From Undaria pinnatifida (lineage: Eukaryota > Sar > Phaeophyceae > Laminariales > Alariaceae): DNA of 64,000 nucleotides. The position numbers and the translations under genes are program-made. The stretch lies in assembly GCA_012845835.1 (NCBI GenBank), contig JABAKD010000028.1, forward strand, positions 13,454,717-13,518,716, read 5' to 3'. The notes under the pieces are model-generated. The model made no database searches, was not told the DNA's origin, and was given only the letters and a program-made list of their open reading frames with translations. How positions within the stretch are numbered: the first letter of the stretch is position 1; each line of letters begins with the position of its first letter. Below, in pieces: positions 10,549 to 21,608 of the stretch.

Positions 10549-11520
10549 CTACTGTGTAGCTATCAGGGTCAACAGGGTGATGTTAGTCAGTCTGTGCGCG
10601 GAAACTATAAACCCGTTTTTGAGGGGGACAAAATCTGACAGCTGTGGAATGAAATGCATCATTTTATCAAGTGAATCCTGTCAGTCGAATAACCGGTGAG
10701 GGGAGGGCGGAGATTTGAAGGACGTGGGGGCCTGGGTTTGATCAAGAGGGAGAGGAGGAGGGGGAGGGGGGGGGGGCGGGACGGGCGGTGCAGATCAATC
10801 TGTGCGCGTGGAAACCATATATCTTAAGGGGACAAATCTGACGGTTTTGGAAAGAATGCACCGGTTTATGATGTATAGTCTAGCCTGTTAGTCGTGCAAC
10901 CAGTGAGGAGAGGGCGGAGCGTTCGAGGGGGTAGGGATAGAGGTTTGTTGGGGGAGGGGTGGGGGGGGGGGGGTTATGTATTATTTTGTCACTGCTCCAC
11001 GCCAAGGCACAACGTGGTGAGAAGATGAACACTCGGTGGATGAATAGTAAGAAGGGAATACCCGGCTGAACAGCCCGGGACATACTATAACAAATGAAAA
11101 TACACTCCAGCTGGGAGATCGGATATTATGTCGAACCTCATCTTTACAAGCTGTGTGTGATACACCGATCGCGCGTATTATGGGTTGTGTGTCCTCATTA
11201 AGCATATACGACTCCCCTTGCAACTACAGTGTAGCTATCAGGGTCAACAGGGTGATGTTAGTCAGTCTGTGCGCGGAAACTATAAAACCCGTTTCTGAGG
11301 GGGATAAAATCTGACAGCTGTGGAAGGAAATGCATCCGTTTATCAAGTGAATCCTGTGAGTCGAACAACCGGTGAGGGGAGGGCGGAGGTTTGAAGGACG
11401 TGGGGGCCTGGTTTTGATCAAGAGGAGGCTGGGGGCTGGGTTGGGGGGGTGGGGGGGATGGGGGGCAGCTCAATTTGTGCGTGGAAGGTATAAATCATTT
11501 AAGGGGACAAATCTGACGGT
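10521..11520 (+). repeat. Tandem repeat block after gypsy pol, possible LTR material
   Basis: The module that starts GATATAGGTCG, continues with GCTATCAGGGTCAACAGGG and TCTGACAGCTGTGGAA, occurs at 10521-10760 and again at 11203-11440. A second module with CTCATCTTTACAAGCTGTG and CCGATCGCGCGTATTA lies between them at 11020-11200. The two modules recur together at 44640-44960. The period is about 680 bp. G-rich tracts (10690-10790, 10945-10975, 11380-11465) punctuate it. The block directly follows the gypsy polyprotein, so it may be 3' LTR material in two tandem copies, but I could not define TG..CA ends. Confidence 0.55.
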
Positions 11521-11999
11521 TTTGGAAAAAACACTATGACAAGATCGCAGCACCATGGTCCTTGAAAGGCACTCAATAAATCTGGGTACACAATTCTGGG
11601 ACAGTATCCAAAATCAATTTTCGCGAATCTACTGTAAAATCTAACTTGAAAACTCCTAATTTCAATAACAAAAGCTCAAATCAGAAATCCGTAGACCGAA
11701 ACTCAAATCTGAAGTCTAATTTCCCAAATCCGAAAACTCGAACATCTGCTCGATAATCGGCACTCGACCTTGCTTGTAAAACAGTTATCAGCTCCAAAAT
11801 ATTTGGCCGCAAACGAGTGTGCTAGGACAGCAGTCCTAAAACTCACTACAGAATTAGACAACTGCCTCTTGACTGGGTACATAATAAAAATCCTTTCAGA
11901 TTCTGAATGCTCAAATCCAGAAATAAATATTGTCATACCTGGTACTCGACAACGGAATCGAGAAAAAGTATTTGCTTCCCAAAATATCATGCACTCTTA

Positions 12000-12430
12000 A
12001 TAGTATTGAAATCTAACTAGCACATGAAGAATCCTCATTCTCTTTCAAAGGTCAAACCACATCAAAATCCCGACCAGCTTGCGAAAACCATAGTCGCCCT
12101 GGGGTTCAGACGTATCGAACTCGTCGAGTTTAAGATATTTTTCAAAGTTCACGAGCCTTCCCGAATCTACGGCATGGTCAAGTGACTCCTATCGTTACTT
12201 GTCTCCCCAAAAATCTCATGCACCTCTAAAAGTACCAAATTCCAACTCATGCACGCGGAATCATCATCCGCTTTCAAAGGTCAAGAAACATCAATTTTTC
12301 AACCAGCTCGTGAAACCGCCAGCCACCCTCGGGTTCAGACGCAGAGAACTCGTCTAGTTTGAGAACTATTTCGAAATTAACGAGCCTTCCCGAATCTACC
12401 ACATGGTCAAGTGGATTCTGATGCATGCTA
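12000..12430 (+). repeat. ~229 bp tandem duplication
   Basis: Two imperfect copies are offset by about 229 bp (12000-12228 and 12229-12430). Shared landmarks are CTTTCAAAGGTCAA, ACCAGCTYGYGAAA, GGGTTCAGACG, AACTCGTCKAGTTT and GAGCCTTCCCGAATCTAC, each in the same order. Confidence 0.75.
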
Positions 12431-12740
12431 CGATACAAATATATAACACCTTTTTTCGTGTAAAATGTTTCCTTAATGATGATGATGGGGCTATTTGACC
12501 TAAAGTCGTCGGTACTAAACCATTTTTGGCATGATTTCTCGGTGTGTAATCTAGGCCATGGTAATTTTCATCAGGGAGCAGTGTTATATAATTCTCCATA
12601 ACAGTTATCGAGAGCGGTCTTAAGCTCCAAAACTGAGGAACCTCAGAAAAAAACCGGTGCGTCTCTATGGTAGCACGCGTCTCCTGCCCCTGACAAGCTT
12701 GAAAAGGTTGGCATGGACCCTTCTTGCAGGATAAAAACAA

Positions 12741-13030
12741 GACGATTTGGCTCAGCTGGGTCTCACTACTGGTCTGGGTTGAGACACCCATAGACTGATT
12801 GCGCAGGGCTGACCCCGGGTAGTTTACCAAACGTTGCCACTGCCATATCCCAGAGTTTTCCAAATGTTATAAACGCCACAGACCTAAGTTGGAAGATGAA
12901 AATTAGACGATTTGGCTCAGTTGGGTCTCACTAATGGGCTGTGTTGAGAAATTCTCTAGTTGACTACGCGGGGCTGACCGCTGGTTGTCTACCTAACCGT
13001 TGCCGTCACCAAACCCCGAAAAATCTCATA
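12741..13030 (+). repeat. 165 bp tandem duplication
   Basis: Two copies start with GACGATTTGGCTCAG at 12741 and 12906. Both continue with TGGGTCTCACTA, GTTGAGA, GGGCTGACC and CCGTTGCC/CGTTGCC landmarks in order. No coding potential was recognised. Confidence 0.75.
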
Positions 13031-14108
13031 CTTCCAGCTCATAATATACGCCATATCGTCCATCATCAGGGATCTCACATTGAAATGGAAAGGAAGTAAA
13101 CGAAAAATATCAAAAAAAATATCAAACGGAAGAAACGGCGAACCTAGCGTACAAAATCATGAGATATTTCAACATCCTCAAAAATCAAGTGTTCACAATA
13201 AAATCCCGGTGAAAGCGATAATATCAACTGCAGTATTCCAGTATTCCTTCCTCGGCAATGCCATGTACCCAGCTACCGCTCTCGCTGCGTTAGCAATGTC
13301 CGGGCGTGTCTGATTATCAAGCAACATCAAGCATCCGACCAGCTCGCGAAAATGGCTAGTCACCCTCAGAATCTATTCTCAAAGATATCCAACTCGTCGA
13401 GTTTGAGATCTTTCTCGAGCGGGTTTCTCCAACCCGAACTAACTTCTAACGCAAACATCACCAGTCACTGCCAATCCCGCAATAAGTCAATGTATTTTAG
13501 AGTTGACTCGACATCTGTTTGATGCCGTTATAGCACGAATCCAACCACGTGTTTATTCCGTTTCAGAGTACAGAAAAAATCACAGCCCAAACGCCTCGCT
13601 ACACGTCAAGAGGTTGTTCTATCGAGGGTCAAGCTATCCCACGTGTTCTTTCCCGGAAGAGCGACACGTAGTATCACCGTTCTACAACAAGACTGTTAAT
13701 CCATGCTGCAACTTGAAAAAGCTTAAGTTTAAATTTCGATTTCCCAGCTGAAATGTATTGTTTCGTTTTGTTTTTCATTTTTTATAGGTAGGTGTGATGT
13801 TTTGGCGATTATTTGTAATTATTATCATCAAGGAGCTACGAACAATGTTCCAGGTGTCAGTTTCAGTTTGATGTATGCAGTCTCTTCCTCTTTTGCGACC
13901 AGCGTGGTCATCGTTTTTCTGGAGTTGCTCGGGGGATCGCTCCCGCGCAAGAGAGGACCCTCGGTCATCAACCTAGTTGGACGTGATACATGCACCAGGC
14001 AGCAGGAACACGACCCAAAGTAATTGCACTCTATTTCCTGCTATTTTTATTTTACTGTGACAACTATAATCAACTAAAGTTAGTTGTTTCGGGGGCAACT
14101 ACCGGGTA

Positions 14109-14290
14109 GTTGCCTCCAGGCAACTAGTTGCGCAAGATTATGAACCAGTAGTTGTTTACAGGCAACTAGTTGCGCAAGATTCTGGACCGAGAGTTGTTTA
14201 CAGGCAACTAGTTGCGCAAGATTTTGAACCGAGAGTTGTTGCGCAAGATTCTGAGCCTAGAGTTGTTTGGCAAGCAACTACCAACTGTTG
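14109..14290 (+). repeat. 42 bp palindromic minisatellite
   Basis: Three to four copies of a 42 bp unit consist of AGTTGTTTACAGGCAACTAG followed by TTGCGCAAGATT and a variable GGACCGAG. Each unit contains the perfect 12 bp palindrome GCAACTAGTTGC and the partly overlapping palindrome TTGCGCAA, so single strands would fold into serial hairpins. The outer copies are degenerate. Confidence 0.8.
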
Positions 14291-14299
14291 TAGTTGTAC

Positions 14300-17200
14300 A
14301 GGATGTGAAAGCTTTATCGATAAAGAAATATCGATCCTTAGAACTGTTTGGCAAACCTGACTAAAACACGAAAACAGAATACTGTATCAGGTGAACTCCA
14401 TAACAATCGCATAAATATTGGCATTTTTCGTCTGTCCTGCAAATGCTTGTATACTACTTCGTACGTACATAATATTTGAGCACCTGTGGACAATATAATA
14501 CCAGGTAAGTCTTAGTTCTACCCTAACCCCTCCCTGCTAATTAGATTTTATACGGCATACAGGTACTGCATACCCTAAAACTCTGCACACGCGCAATATG
14601 AGGGCGGGCGCGGTTAAAAGGCTATCTGAAAAAAAAAAGAGGGCTTGAACACAATCCGATCGTCCTTCGTTGCCCAGCAATATGGCAAACTACAATTGCA
14701 TACTATTAATAGCCAAAATAGGTGCAAGAACATGACCGTGGAACCTTCAGCTTAATCAGAAGAACACCCCCCCATACCTCCACCACATATTGCCTTATTA
14801 AACGTGAGCAATGCTATATTTCCTCAGTACCGGTTTGATACTGTCGTGTTTTTTTTCCGCGTGAAAATTATCGCGCTGTTCTATTAATAGATCACCGTTC
14901 AGGTTGATTGACAACCAGCTTTTCTGGAAGTACAGTAGCCAGCATTGAATTATACGACAACCACAGCAGTGCCACGAATGTAGCATCATCTCTCGTGCGT
15001 ACCCTAAATATCAAACGACTGGTACTAATCGTACCCCCTACCAACCCCTACAGCAATCAACCGTCACTAATTTATCTGTGAAAACCGGATGACAAATACA
15101 TCTCGTTTCAGGTATTTTAGGAAATACGGCACGACCGGAATAATAGATAGATTTCGGCGATGGCGAACTCCTAACTTTTTTCGCGCGTGAGGGAATATGG
15201 TTAAATGAAAATGATCGAATTCCACCTGTTGTACATACGACAGACAGAAAATATGGTTGTCACAAGCAAGCGCTACCTGCGGCTGACATTATCTTGAATA
15301 CTCTCGTCAAGCACCCTGCATCTGAAGTATTGATAGTAGCCGGTCGATCAACAGAGCTACATTACCACAGTCAATCACAGTTAGTTGCCGGTGTTTGGGG
15401 CAGGAGGGGCTGGGAGACAAGCGGAGAATTCATGCTGCCGGTCTCTCTGCTGAACCCATTCTGCTCTTTGCTGTGATTTAACGCGAATAACGAAGCCTTG
15501 ACTGGTAATAATGCAAACCACGACCAATGCGAAACGCCTTAGCCGCAAATAATATCATGTCATCGCTACGTCAGTCCCGTACTGCTATTGCTGCACTTTT
15601 ACCAATATATCTCCGCAGTTTGTATGACGTCTTGATACAGCTGTACTCCACTACCCCATGGTATTTGCTGTACTACCCAATGAAGGTGAAGCGTAGATGG
15701 AAAAAACGTCTGCATGACATGAGCTGATTGTTGCCTTAGTCTGGTGCACACGGCGGAAAGGGTTCTCCGGCTGGGTGTCCGGCTGGGTGTCCGTGCCTCC
15801 CACACCCAGCGTCCTTCATCGCAACCAGCCATCTTGTGCCTGTTCCAGCTCTGGCCCACACGTCAATGGGCTCAACAGCAGCCGCTCCCACGGAACGACC
15901 AATACGGCTCGCAGTTTAGTTTCACTACCAAAGCGTGGAGCAATCCCTTCTCCCCCGCACTCCACCATCTCTTTGCCCGAATCAACCACCATGCCTTGCC
16001 CCTCCGGCTCAAATTCTACCATATCTCTGCCCGCATCACCCACCTTCCCATTTTCCTCCGCCTCGAACTGCTGCTATTGCTGCTGTGCAGTGCTCTCGCT
16101 CCCAGTATCAGGCAGTGGGATTACGATATGTGATTCACACCTGGCCACACCCGCTCTCCTGTCTTGTATATTGTTTGGCTGCGAAATCTATCGCAGTTGC
16201 TTTTGTCGTATCGAGAACCTGGAGAGCTCGCGGTGTACTTGCAAGCACTCGCCAAAAGACGAGTTTGCGTTCCTCAATTCGACAGTCGATTTTGTAGAAC
16301 TCATCCCAGCCCGCAGAAATCTGGTCAATGGTCTGCAAACCATAACCAAAGCCAACCTCGGTATATATTTCGAGTTGGTTCTTCTTGAGAGCAGCCCTTC
16401 CAATTCAGGCGTCTTGGCCGTTAGGTTTCCCGCTCACTCTACCAGCCCTTTCACGTCCACACCGCCTACTTTGACATCGCCCTCGGGCATGGTTCAAATC
16501 AGACACCCAGCTTGCTCCATTTCACCGGGCGGACTCTTTCTGTGCAACACCCTATTTGCCTCGAACAGGAATAGTACCGCGTACGATAATTGTCGTGTTA
16601 AGGTGAATCCCTACGAAGCGTAGAGGGCTTACCTATTGCAGCCAACAGTAGTGGGGTAGTGAAGTTACCGGTATACAGACAAGTAAAATACGTATATAGA
16701 CTACCCTGGTGTAGACTATATTATGTTGCTCCTAGTCGACGCACAGCGCGAAGTGCGCTCGTCAGGAAGAAAGGCGGCGAATTAGCCAGGGACATATTCC
16801 ATCACCCCGATATCCCGCTACCACGCATTCAACTTATCGTTGAAAACCCCTACGATACTCAATCTTTATCATGTCCGCATTATCCAAATATAAAATCGAC
16901 AAACTCAAACCAAATAACAATAACACATATGTAAGTAAATGTACCGAATCCCGGCTACCCGTACCCCCCCCCCTCCCCTCTCCCGTTCGAGAGGAAAAAA
17001 AATGGGCAGGCGGGTGGGTGAAGAAAATACTCAAATGCCTGGTTTGGCGGCCAACCCAGAGACTACCTCATGTCTGCCCATGTCATCGGCAAGAGCCCCG
17101 ACTCGTTTGTGTTTGTCGTACCCTTGCTAGCCTGCACGCGCCGAGCTGCCCCTAAGACTGGTCTTGGGGGGCTCGTCTACTTTTCTCCCTACGATCGCCT

Positions 17201-17750
17201 GGGACCCCGATTCCCGACCCGATTCCCGACGGACATGCTTCATTCTCTATATCAAGCACAATGAACACCGCTTTGTCTGTTACTTTGCTTTCTTGCGTGC
17301 ATACAAAACTACCAGGTACCCTTTATTGTTTGCCGTTCGAATTGCGTTGTCATTGTCGGTTTCAGGGTCGGGGGAGAAAGACATTTCCCTCTGTGGCCAG
17401 ATACACCCATGGCAGCCTCCTGCAATCTCCTATGTGTCTCGCCCACACAGTACCGTCTCTTTCAATACAATGATAGAGGCCGGGTTCCCAACTATGACCG
17501 CCTACAGTCCTTTGGGGTGACCAAGCCTCCAAATGGTGCCGTACCATTCGACTCCTCCAACTCCGAGGTAGTCTGACACTACTGTGTCCGTACACTAGTT
17601 ATCGTTTTTACCCCGGCCGTACGTTTCCCCGGTTGTCCATCCTTCCTTAAGCTTGCCACGACTAGCTTACGTTACACCCTTATCGAACCTTTTCGAATTC
17701 GTGCATATACACCTTGAACGCGTTGGGCCATCTGCACTATCTGCATTTTT
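14300..17750. other. Mostly featureless intergenic region
   Basis: I see no gene that I can support. A 282-codon plus-strand frame at 15775-16623 is Ser/Pro/Thr-rich and has no recognised domain; parts of it are also open on other frames. A perfect 12 bp tandem (GGCTGGGTGTCC twice) lies at 15768-15791. Confidence 0.4.
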
Positions 17751-17758
17751 GTTGGAAG

Positions 17759-19717
17759 CTCGTGAAAGCTTCCATGGAGGCTTCCGTGGAAGATATGAAA
17801 GCTTCTACGACTTCCACGGAAGCTTCCATCGCTTCCATGAAAGCTTTCATGTAAGCAATGGAAGCTTCCATGAAAGCGTGGAAGCTTCCGTGGGAGCAAT
17901 GGAAGCTTTCACGGAAAGTTCTATGAAAGCTTCGACGGGAGCTTCCACGAAGGCATCATCCACGGGAGCTTCCGTAGAAGCTTTCACGGAAGCTTCAATG
18001 AAAGCTTCCACTGCACCTTCCACGGAAGCATTTTCCACGGAAGCTTCCATGAAAGCTTCAACGGAAACTTCCACCGAAGCAACTTCCACGGAAGTTTCCA
18101 TGAAAGCTTCCACGGAAGCTACTTCCACGGAAGCTTTCACGAAAGCTTCAGCGGAAGTAACTTCCACAGAAGCTCTCACAAAAGCTTCCACGGAAGCAAC
18201 TTGCACGGAAGCTCCCACGAAATCTTCCACAGAAGCTTCCACGAAAGCAATTTGTACGAAAGCTCCACGGAAGCTTCCACAGAAGCAACCTCCACGGACG
18301 TTTTCACGAAAGCTTCCGCGAAAGCAATCTCCACGGAAGCTTCCATAAAAGCTTCCACGGAAGCTTTTCCGAGACAGCTTCCACCGAAGCCTCCATGAAA
18401 TCTTCCACGGAAGGTACTTCCACGGAAGTTTTCACGAAAGCTTCAACGGAAGCAACTTCCACGGAAGCTTCCGTGAAAGCTTCCACGAAAGCAACTTCCA
18501 CGGAAGCTCCCATGAAAGCTTCCACGGAAGCTTCCACGGAATCGACTTCCACGAAACCTTCCACGGAAGCAACTTCCACGGAAGCAAATTCCACGGAAGC
18601 TTCCACCGAAGCAACTTCCACGGAAGCTTCCATGAAAGCTTCCACGGAAGCTACTTCCACGGAAGCTTTCACGAAAGCTTCAGCGGAAGTAACTTCCACA
18701 GAAGCTCTCACAAAAGCTTCCACGGAAGCAACTTGCACGGAAGCTCCCACGAAATCTTCCACAGAAGCTTCCACGAAAGCAATTTGTACGAAAGCTCCAC
18801 GGAAGCTTCCACAGAAGCAACCTCCACGGACGTTTTCACGAAAGCTTCCGCGAAAGCAATCTCCACGGAAGCTTCCATAAAAGCTTCCACGGAAGCTTTT
18901 CCGAGACAGCTTCCACCGAAGCCTCCATGAAATCTTCCACGGAAGGTACTTCCACGGAAGTTTTCACGAAAGCTTCAACGGAAGCAACTTCCACGGAAGC
19001 TTCCGTGAAAGCTTCCACGGAAGCAACTTCCACGGAAGCTCCCATGAAAGCTTCCACGGAAGCTTCCACGGAATCGACTTCCACGAAACCTTCCACGGAA
19101 GCAACTTCCACGGAAGCAAATTCCACGGAAGCTTCCACCGAAGCAACTTCCACGGAAGCTTCCATGAAAGCTTCCACGGAAGCTACTTCCACGGAAGCTT
19201 TCATGAAAGCTTCAGCGGAAGTAACTTTCACAGAAGCTCTCACGAAAGCTTCCACGGAAGCAACTTGCACGGAAGCTCCCACGAAATCTTCCACAGAAGC
19301 TTCCACGAAAGCAATTTCTACGAAAGCTCCACGGAAGCTTCCACAGAAGCAACCTCCACTGAAGTATTCACTAAAGCTTCCGCGGAAGCAACTTCCACGG
19401 AAGCTTCCATGAAACCTCCCACGGAAGCTTTTCCGAGACAGCTTCCATCGAAGCTTCCATGAAATCTTCCACGGAAGATACTTCCACGGAAGTTTTCACG
19501 AAAGCTTCAACGGAAGCAACTTCCACGGAAGCTTCCATGAAAGCTTCCACGGAAGCAACTTCCACGGAAGCTCCCATGAAAGCTTCCACGGAAGCTTCCA
19601 CGGAATCGACTTCCACGAAACCTTCCACGGAAGCAACTTCCACGGAAGCAAATTCCACGGAAGCTTCCACCGAAGCAACTTCCACGGAAGCTTCCATGAA
19701 AGTTTCCACGGAAGCTA
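17759..19717 (+). repeat. GGAAGCTTCC satellite with 532 bp higher-order unit
   Basis: The array is made of 12- and 15-base words such as ACGGAAGCTTCC, ACGAAAGCTTCC and ACGGAAGCAACTTCC, each centred on the palindrome GGAAGCTTCC with its HindIII core. From about 17865 it is organised into a 532 bp higher-order repeat present roughly 3.5 times: identical landmarks fall at 18201, 18733 and 19265. Word lengths are multiples of three, so both strands stay open for about 160 codons at a time and translate as Ser/Thr/Glu/Ala on one strand and Val/Glu/Ala/Ser on the other. The higher-order period is 177 codons plus one base, so the frame rotates at each unit; this argues against a coding role. Confidence 0.9.
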
Positions 19718-19718
19718 C

Positions 19719-19850
19719 TGTGAATAGCCTGTGAACACAATGGTTGTGTGAAGGCTCTGTCTTCTATGCGAAGAGATGCAGAAGTGGCACCGAAGTGTCT
19801 GTTAAGATCACTTGTGATAAGAAAGAAAAATGATAGTTCGCAAAGGCCCG
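19719..19850 (-). repeat. Truncated 3' LTR of the Copia derivative
   Basis: About 130 bp match 20969-21100, including CTCTGTCTTCTATGCG and the TGGCACCGAAGTGTCTGTTAAG segment (read in two parts), with few substitutions. Similarity stops near 19850, where gag coding begins. Confidence 0.75.
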
Positions 19851-20896
19851 TTTCGCATAGCTTTATTCGCGTACATATTTCGCAATGTTATCACAGCTCG
19901 GTCGAGTGTGAAGTCATCATCTGCTTCGGCGCTACGTTTTATTTGCAGGTATTCATCCGTGAGTCCTTCCAGCACTATGTCCAATATGCTGTCATCGTTG
20001 AATATCTCTCCCATGTCCACCAACTCATCCCGAAAATACTATACTTCATTTATAAACACGTCTGGGTCTTGCCCATCCGTCATGACCATATGCGATAGTT
20101 GTTGTTTCGGTATACGTCTACGTTGGCGGGTGGAATTTTGATATTTTCTAACCATACCATCCCAAGCAGCTTTTCCATTCGCAAGTTCACCTCGTTTGGG
20201 CTTGAATTGTAGAGGGAAGCTGGCCGCAGCTCCCGATACACTCAGAAACAAGAAGTCGAACAGAAGACGATGGTCGCGGTGCCAGTGCCTGATGTCTTCC
20301 AAATTCGAGATGTTGTCATCCGTGGCCCATAAAACTGACGTTGCGGCTGGGAGTGTAGAATATCCTGAAGATGGTGGTGGCAGGTGCACCGTGTCCACGG
20401 GAGTACTCCCTGCGTCCGGCTGTACATTTTCTGCCGTATCAGTCGGGGGTGTTTCCCCGGAATGAATGTCCGTTTCGTCAGCGGCCTGGCTGCGAGTTAC
20501 AGCTCGTGAAGAAGACCTACTTCTTCTAGAAGATCGACGAGGACTAACTAGTTCGGGCTCGGGGCAAGGTCGCCCTTCCAGGATATCAGAGATCCCGCCA
20601 TGACGCGTACTTATCACGGGCTGGGCCGTGCGTTTCCATACGTCGAACTTGAGCCCATTCAATTTGCCGTTGAGAGCTCTAACGAGTTTGTCTACCGCAT
20701 CACCTGCTTTCGTGGACTCTCCCATGGTGATGCTGATGCTGATGCTGATGCTGATGCTGATGCTGATGCTGATGATGATGCTGATGATGATGCTGATGCT
20801 GATGATGATGCTAATGCTGATGCTGATCGCTGATGTTGATGCTGATGCTGGTGCTGTAGCCGGCTTAATGGAGGTTTCTCTCAAACTTCCCGGCAA
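19851..20896 (-). pseudogene. Copia gag pseudogene with a Ser-Ile microsatellite
   Basis: The minus frame from 20896 (or, more likely, from the Met at 20725) reads MGESTKAGDAVDKLVRALNG and then an Arg/Ser-rich linker. It then has the gag-like core WHRDHRLLFDFLFLSVS, LANGKAAWDGMVRKYQN and VMTDGQDPDVFINEV. An in-frame TAG at 20036-20038 follows, after which FRDELVDMGEIFNDDSI and VLEGLTDEYLQIKRS continue in the same frame; these are the conserved C-terminal helices of the Copia gag. The (GATGCT)n microsatellite at 20727-20833 would encode a run of Ser-Ile if the upstream Met were used, which is why I favour the Met at 20725. Confidence 0.7.
20727..20833 (+). repeat. (GATGCT)n microsatellite
   Basis: A run of TGATGC hexamers is interrupted by GATGAT units, ending near 20833. 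It lies immediately upstream of the probable gag start on the minus strand. Confidence 0.9.
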
Positions 20897-20952
20897 GATG
20901 CGACAAACTTCAATGCGAAGTCGCTTGATGCCGATCGATGTTTATATCGAAG

Positions 20953-20968
20953 GTCGAGGCTCATAACC
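20953..20968 (-). promoter_or_regulatory. Copia primer-binding site, half-tRNA(iMet) type
   Basis: Directly next to the inner end of the 5' LTR the element strand reads GGTTATGAGCCTCGAC. Its complement contains GGCTCATAACC, the anticodon stem-loop of initiator tRNA-Met (anticodon CAU) and not the tRNA 3' end. Drosophila copia and yeast Ty5 are primed this way by a half-tRNA. The same site is found next to the LTR of the second Copia element at 42424-42437. Confidence 0.65.
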
Positions 20969-21389
20969 TGTGAATGGCCTGTGAACACAATGGTTGTATA
21001 AAGCCTCTGTCTTCTATGCGGAGAGATGCAGAGGTGGCACCGAAGTGTCTGTTAAGATCACTTGTGATAAGAAAAAAAGGATCGTTTGAAAAGGGCGCTT
21101 GAGGCCAAAGAGAGAAGAAGAAGATAGCAGGGAAAGAAGGGAGAGTTTGGAGAGTTTGGAAAGTGATCATGGCGGGTTTCATCACCGCCTGATCATTATG
21201 GAACAATGCCCGTAGTACGGTAGAATACCGGGACAACGGGACAACCTCAACAAACTCGAATCTACGTTTACATGTAGGTTCCACCTACGATTCAACGTAA
21301 GATTCAACGTAGCATTCAACTGCATGTCTTATTCGTGCGAATAGACTGCGCATTTATTAGATTTGAATCCAAGGTGAATACTTTTAACA
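20969..21389 (-). repeat. 5' LTR of the Copia derivative
   Basis: This LTR is bounded inside by the primer site and outside by CA at 21388-21389, where GGAAGCTTCC-type satellite words begin. Its first 130 bp are shared with 19719-19850. It contains a short tandem of GATTCAACGTA at 21290-21315. Confidence 0.65.
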
Positions 21390-21390
21390 A

Positions 21391-21576
21391 GAACTTCCAC
21401 AAAAGCTTTCACGAAAAATTCCGCTGAAGAAATTTCCACGGAAGCTTCCATGAAAGCTTTCACGGAAGATTTCACGGAGGCAACTTCCACGAAGGCTTCC
21501 GCGGAAGCTTGCACGGGAACAACTTCCACGGAAGCTTCCATGGAAACAGTTTTCATGGACGATTTCACAGAAGCAA
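21391..21576 (+). repeat. GGAAGCTTCC satellite, same orientation as the main array
   Basis: Words such as TTCCACGGAAGC and TTTCACGGAAGATTTCAC read in the same direction as at 17.8-19.7 kb but are more degenerate and lack the 532 bp periodicity. This may be the far side of the array split by the Copia insertion. Confidence 0.75.
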
Positions 21577-21608
21577 CCTAACCCTAACCCTAACCCTAAC
21601 CCTAACCG
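21577..21608 (+). repeat. Interstitial telomeric tract (CCCTAA)n
   Basis: The tract holds five overlapping repeats: CCTAA, then CCCTAA four times, then CC. The other strand reads TTAGGG. The satellite on its left has one orientation and the satellite on its right the opposite one. Confidence 0.9.

Larger units (their letters stand above)
11521..14087. other. Non-coding stretch with two small tandem duplications
   Basis: No coding sequence is supported here. The stretch is moderately AT-rich and contains the ~229 bp and 165 bp tandem duplications listed separately. A third, weaker copy of the first unit (the part with GACCAGCTCGCGAAAA and AACTCGTCGAGTTTGAGAT) lies at 13330-13420. Confidence 0.5.
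19719..21389 (-). mobile_element. Copia deletion derivative with gag only
   Basis: On the minus strand the order is LTR, primer site, gag, truncated LTR. Both LTR ends begin TGTGAATxGCCTGTGAACACAATGG on the plus strand (19719 and 20969). The 5' LTR (20969-21389) is about 420 bp and ends in CA where satellite words resume. The 3' LTR survives only for about 130 bp (19719-19850) and joins directly to gag, so protease, integrase, RT and part of the LTR are deleted. Satellite lies on both sides, so the element probably inserted into it. The five bases on each side (GCTAC and AGAAC) do not match, so no target duplication supports the outer ends. Confidence 0.7.

Noticed and set aside
15775..16623. 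282-codon Ser/Pro-rich plus frame as a gene
   Set aside because: It has low-complexity composition and no domain, and several other frames are open over parts of it. I mention it only within the intergenic entry.
17653..19734. Series of long Ser/Thr/Glu/Ala and Val/Glu/Ala frames on both strands
   Set aside because: They are products of a satellite whose words are multiples of three. The frame changes with each 532 bp unit and both strands are equally open.
21359..21394. Perfect target duplication for the 19.7-21.4 kb Copia derivative
   Set aside because: The flanking five bases (GCTAC and AGAAC) differ, so I do not claim a target duplication there.
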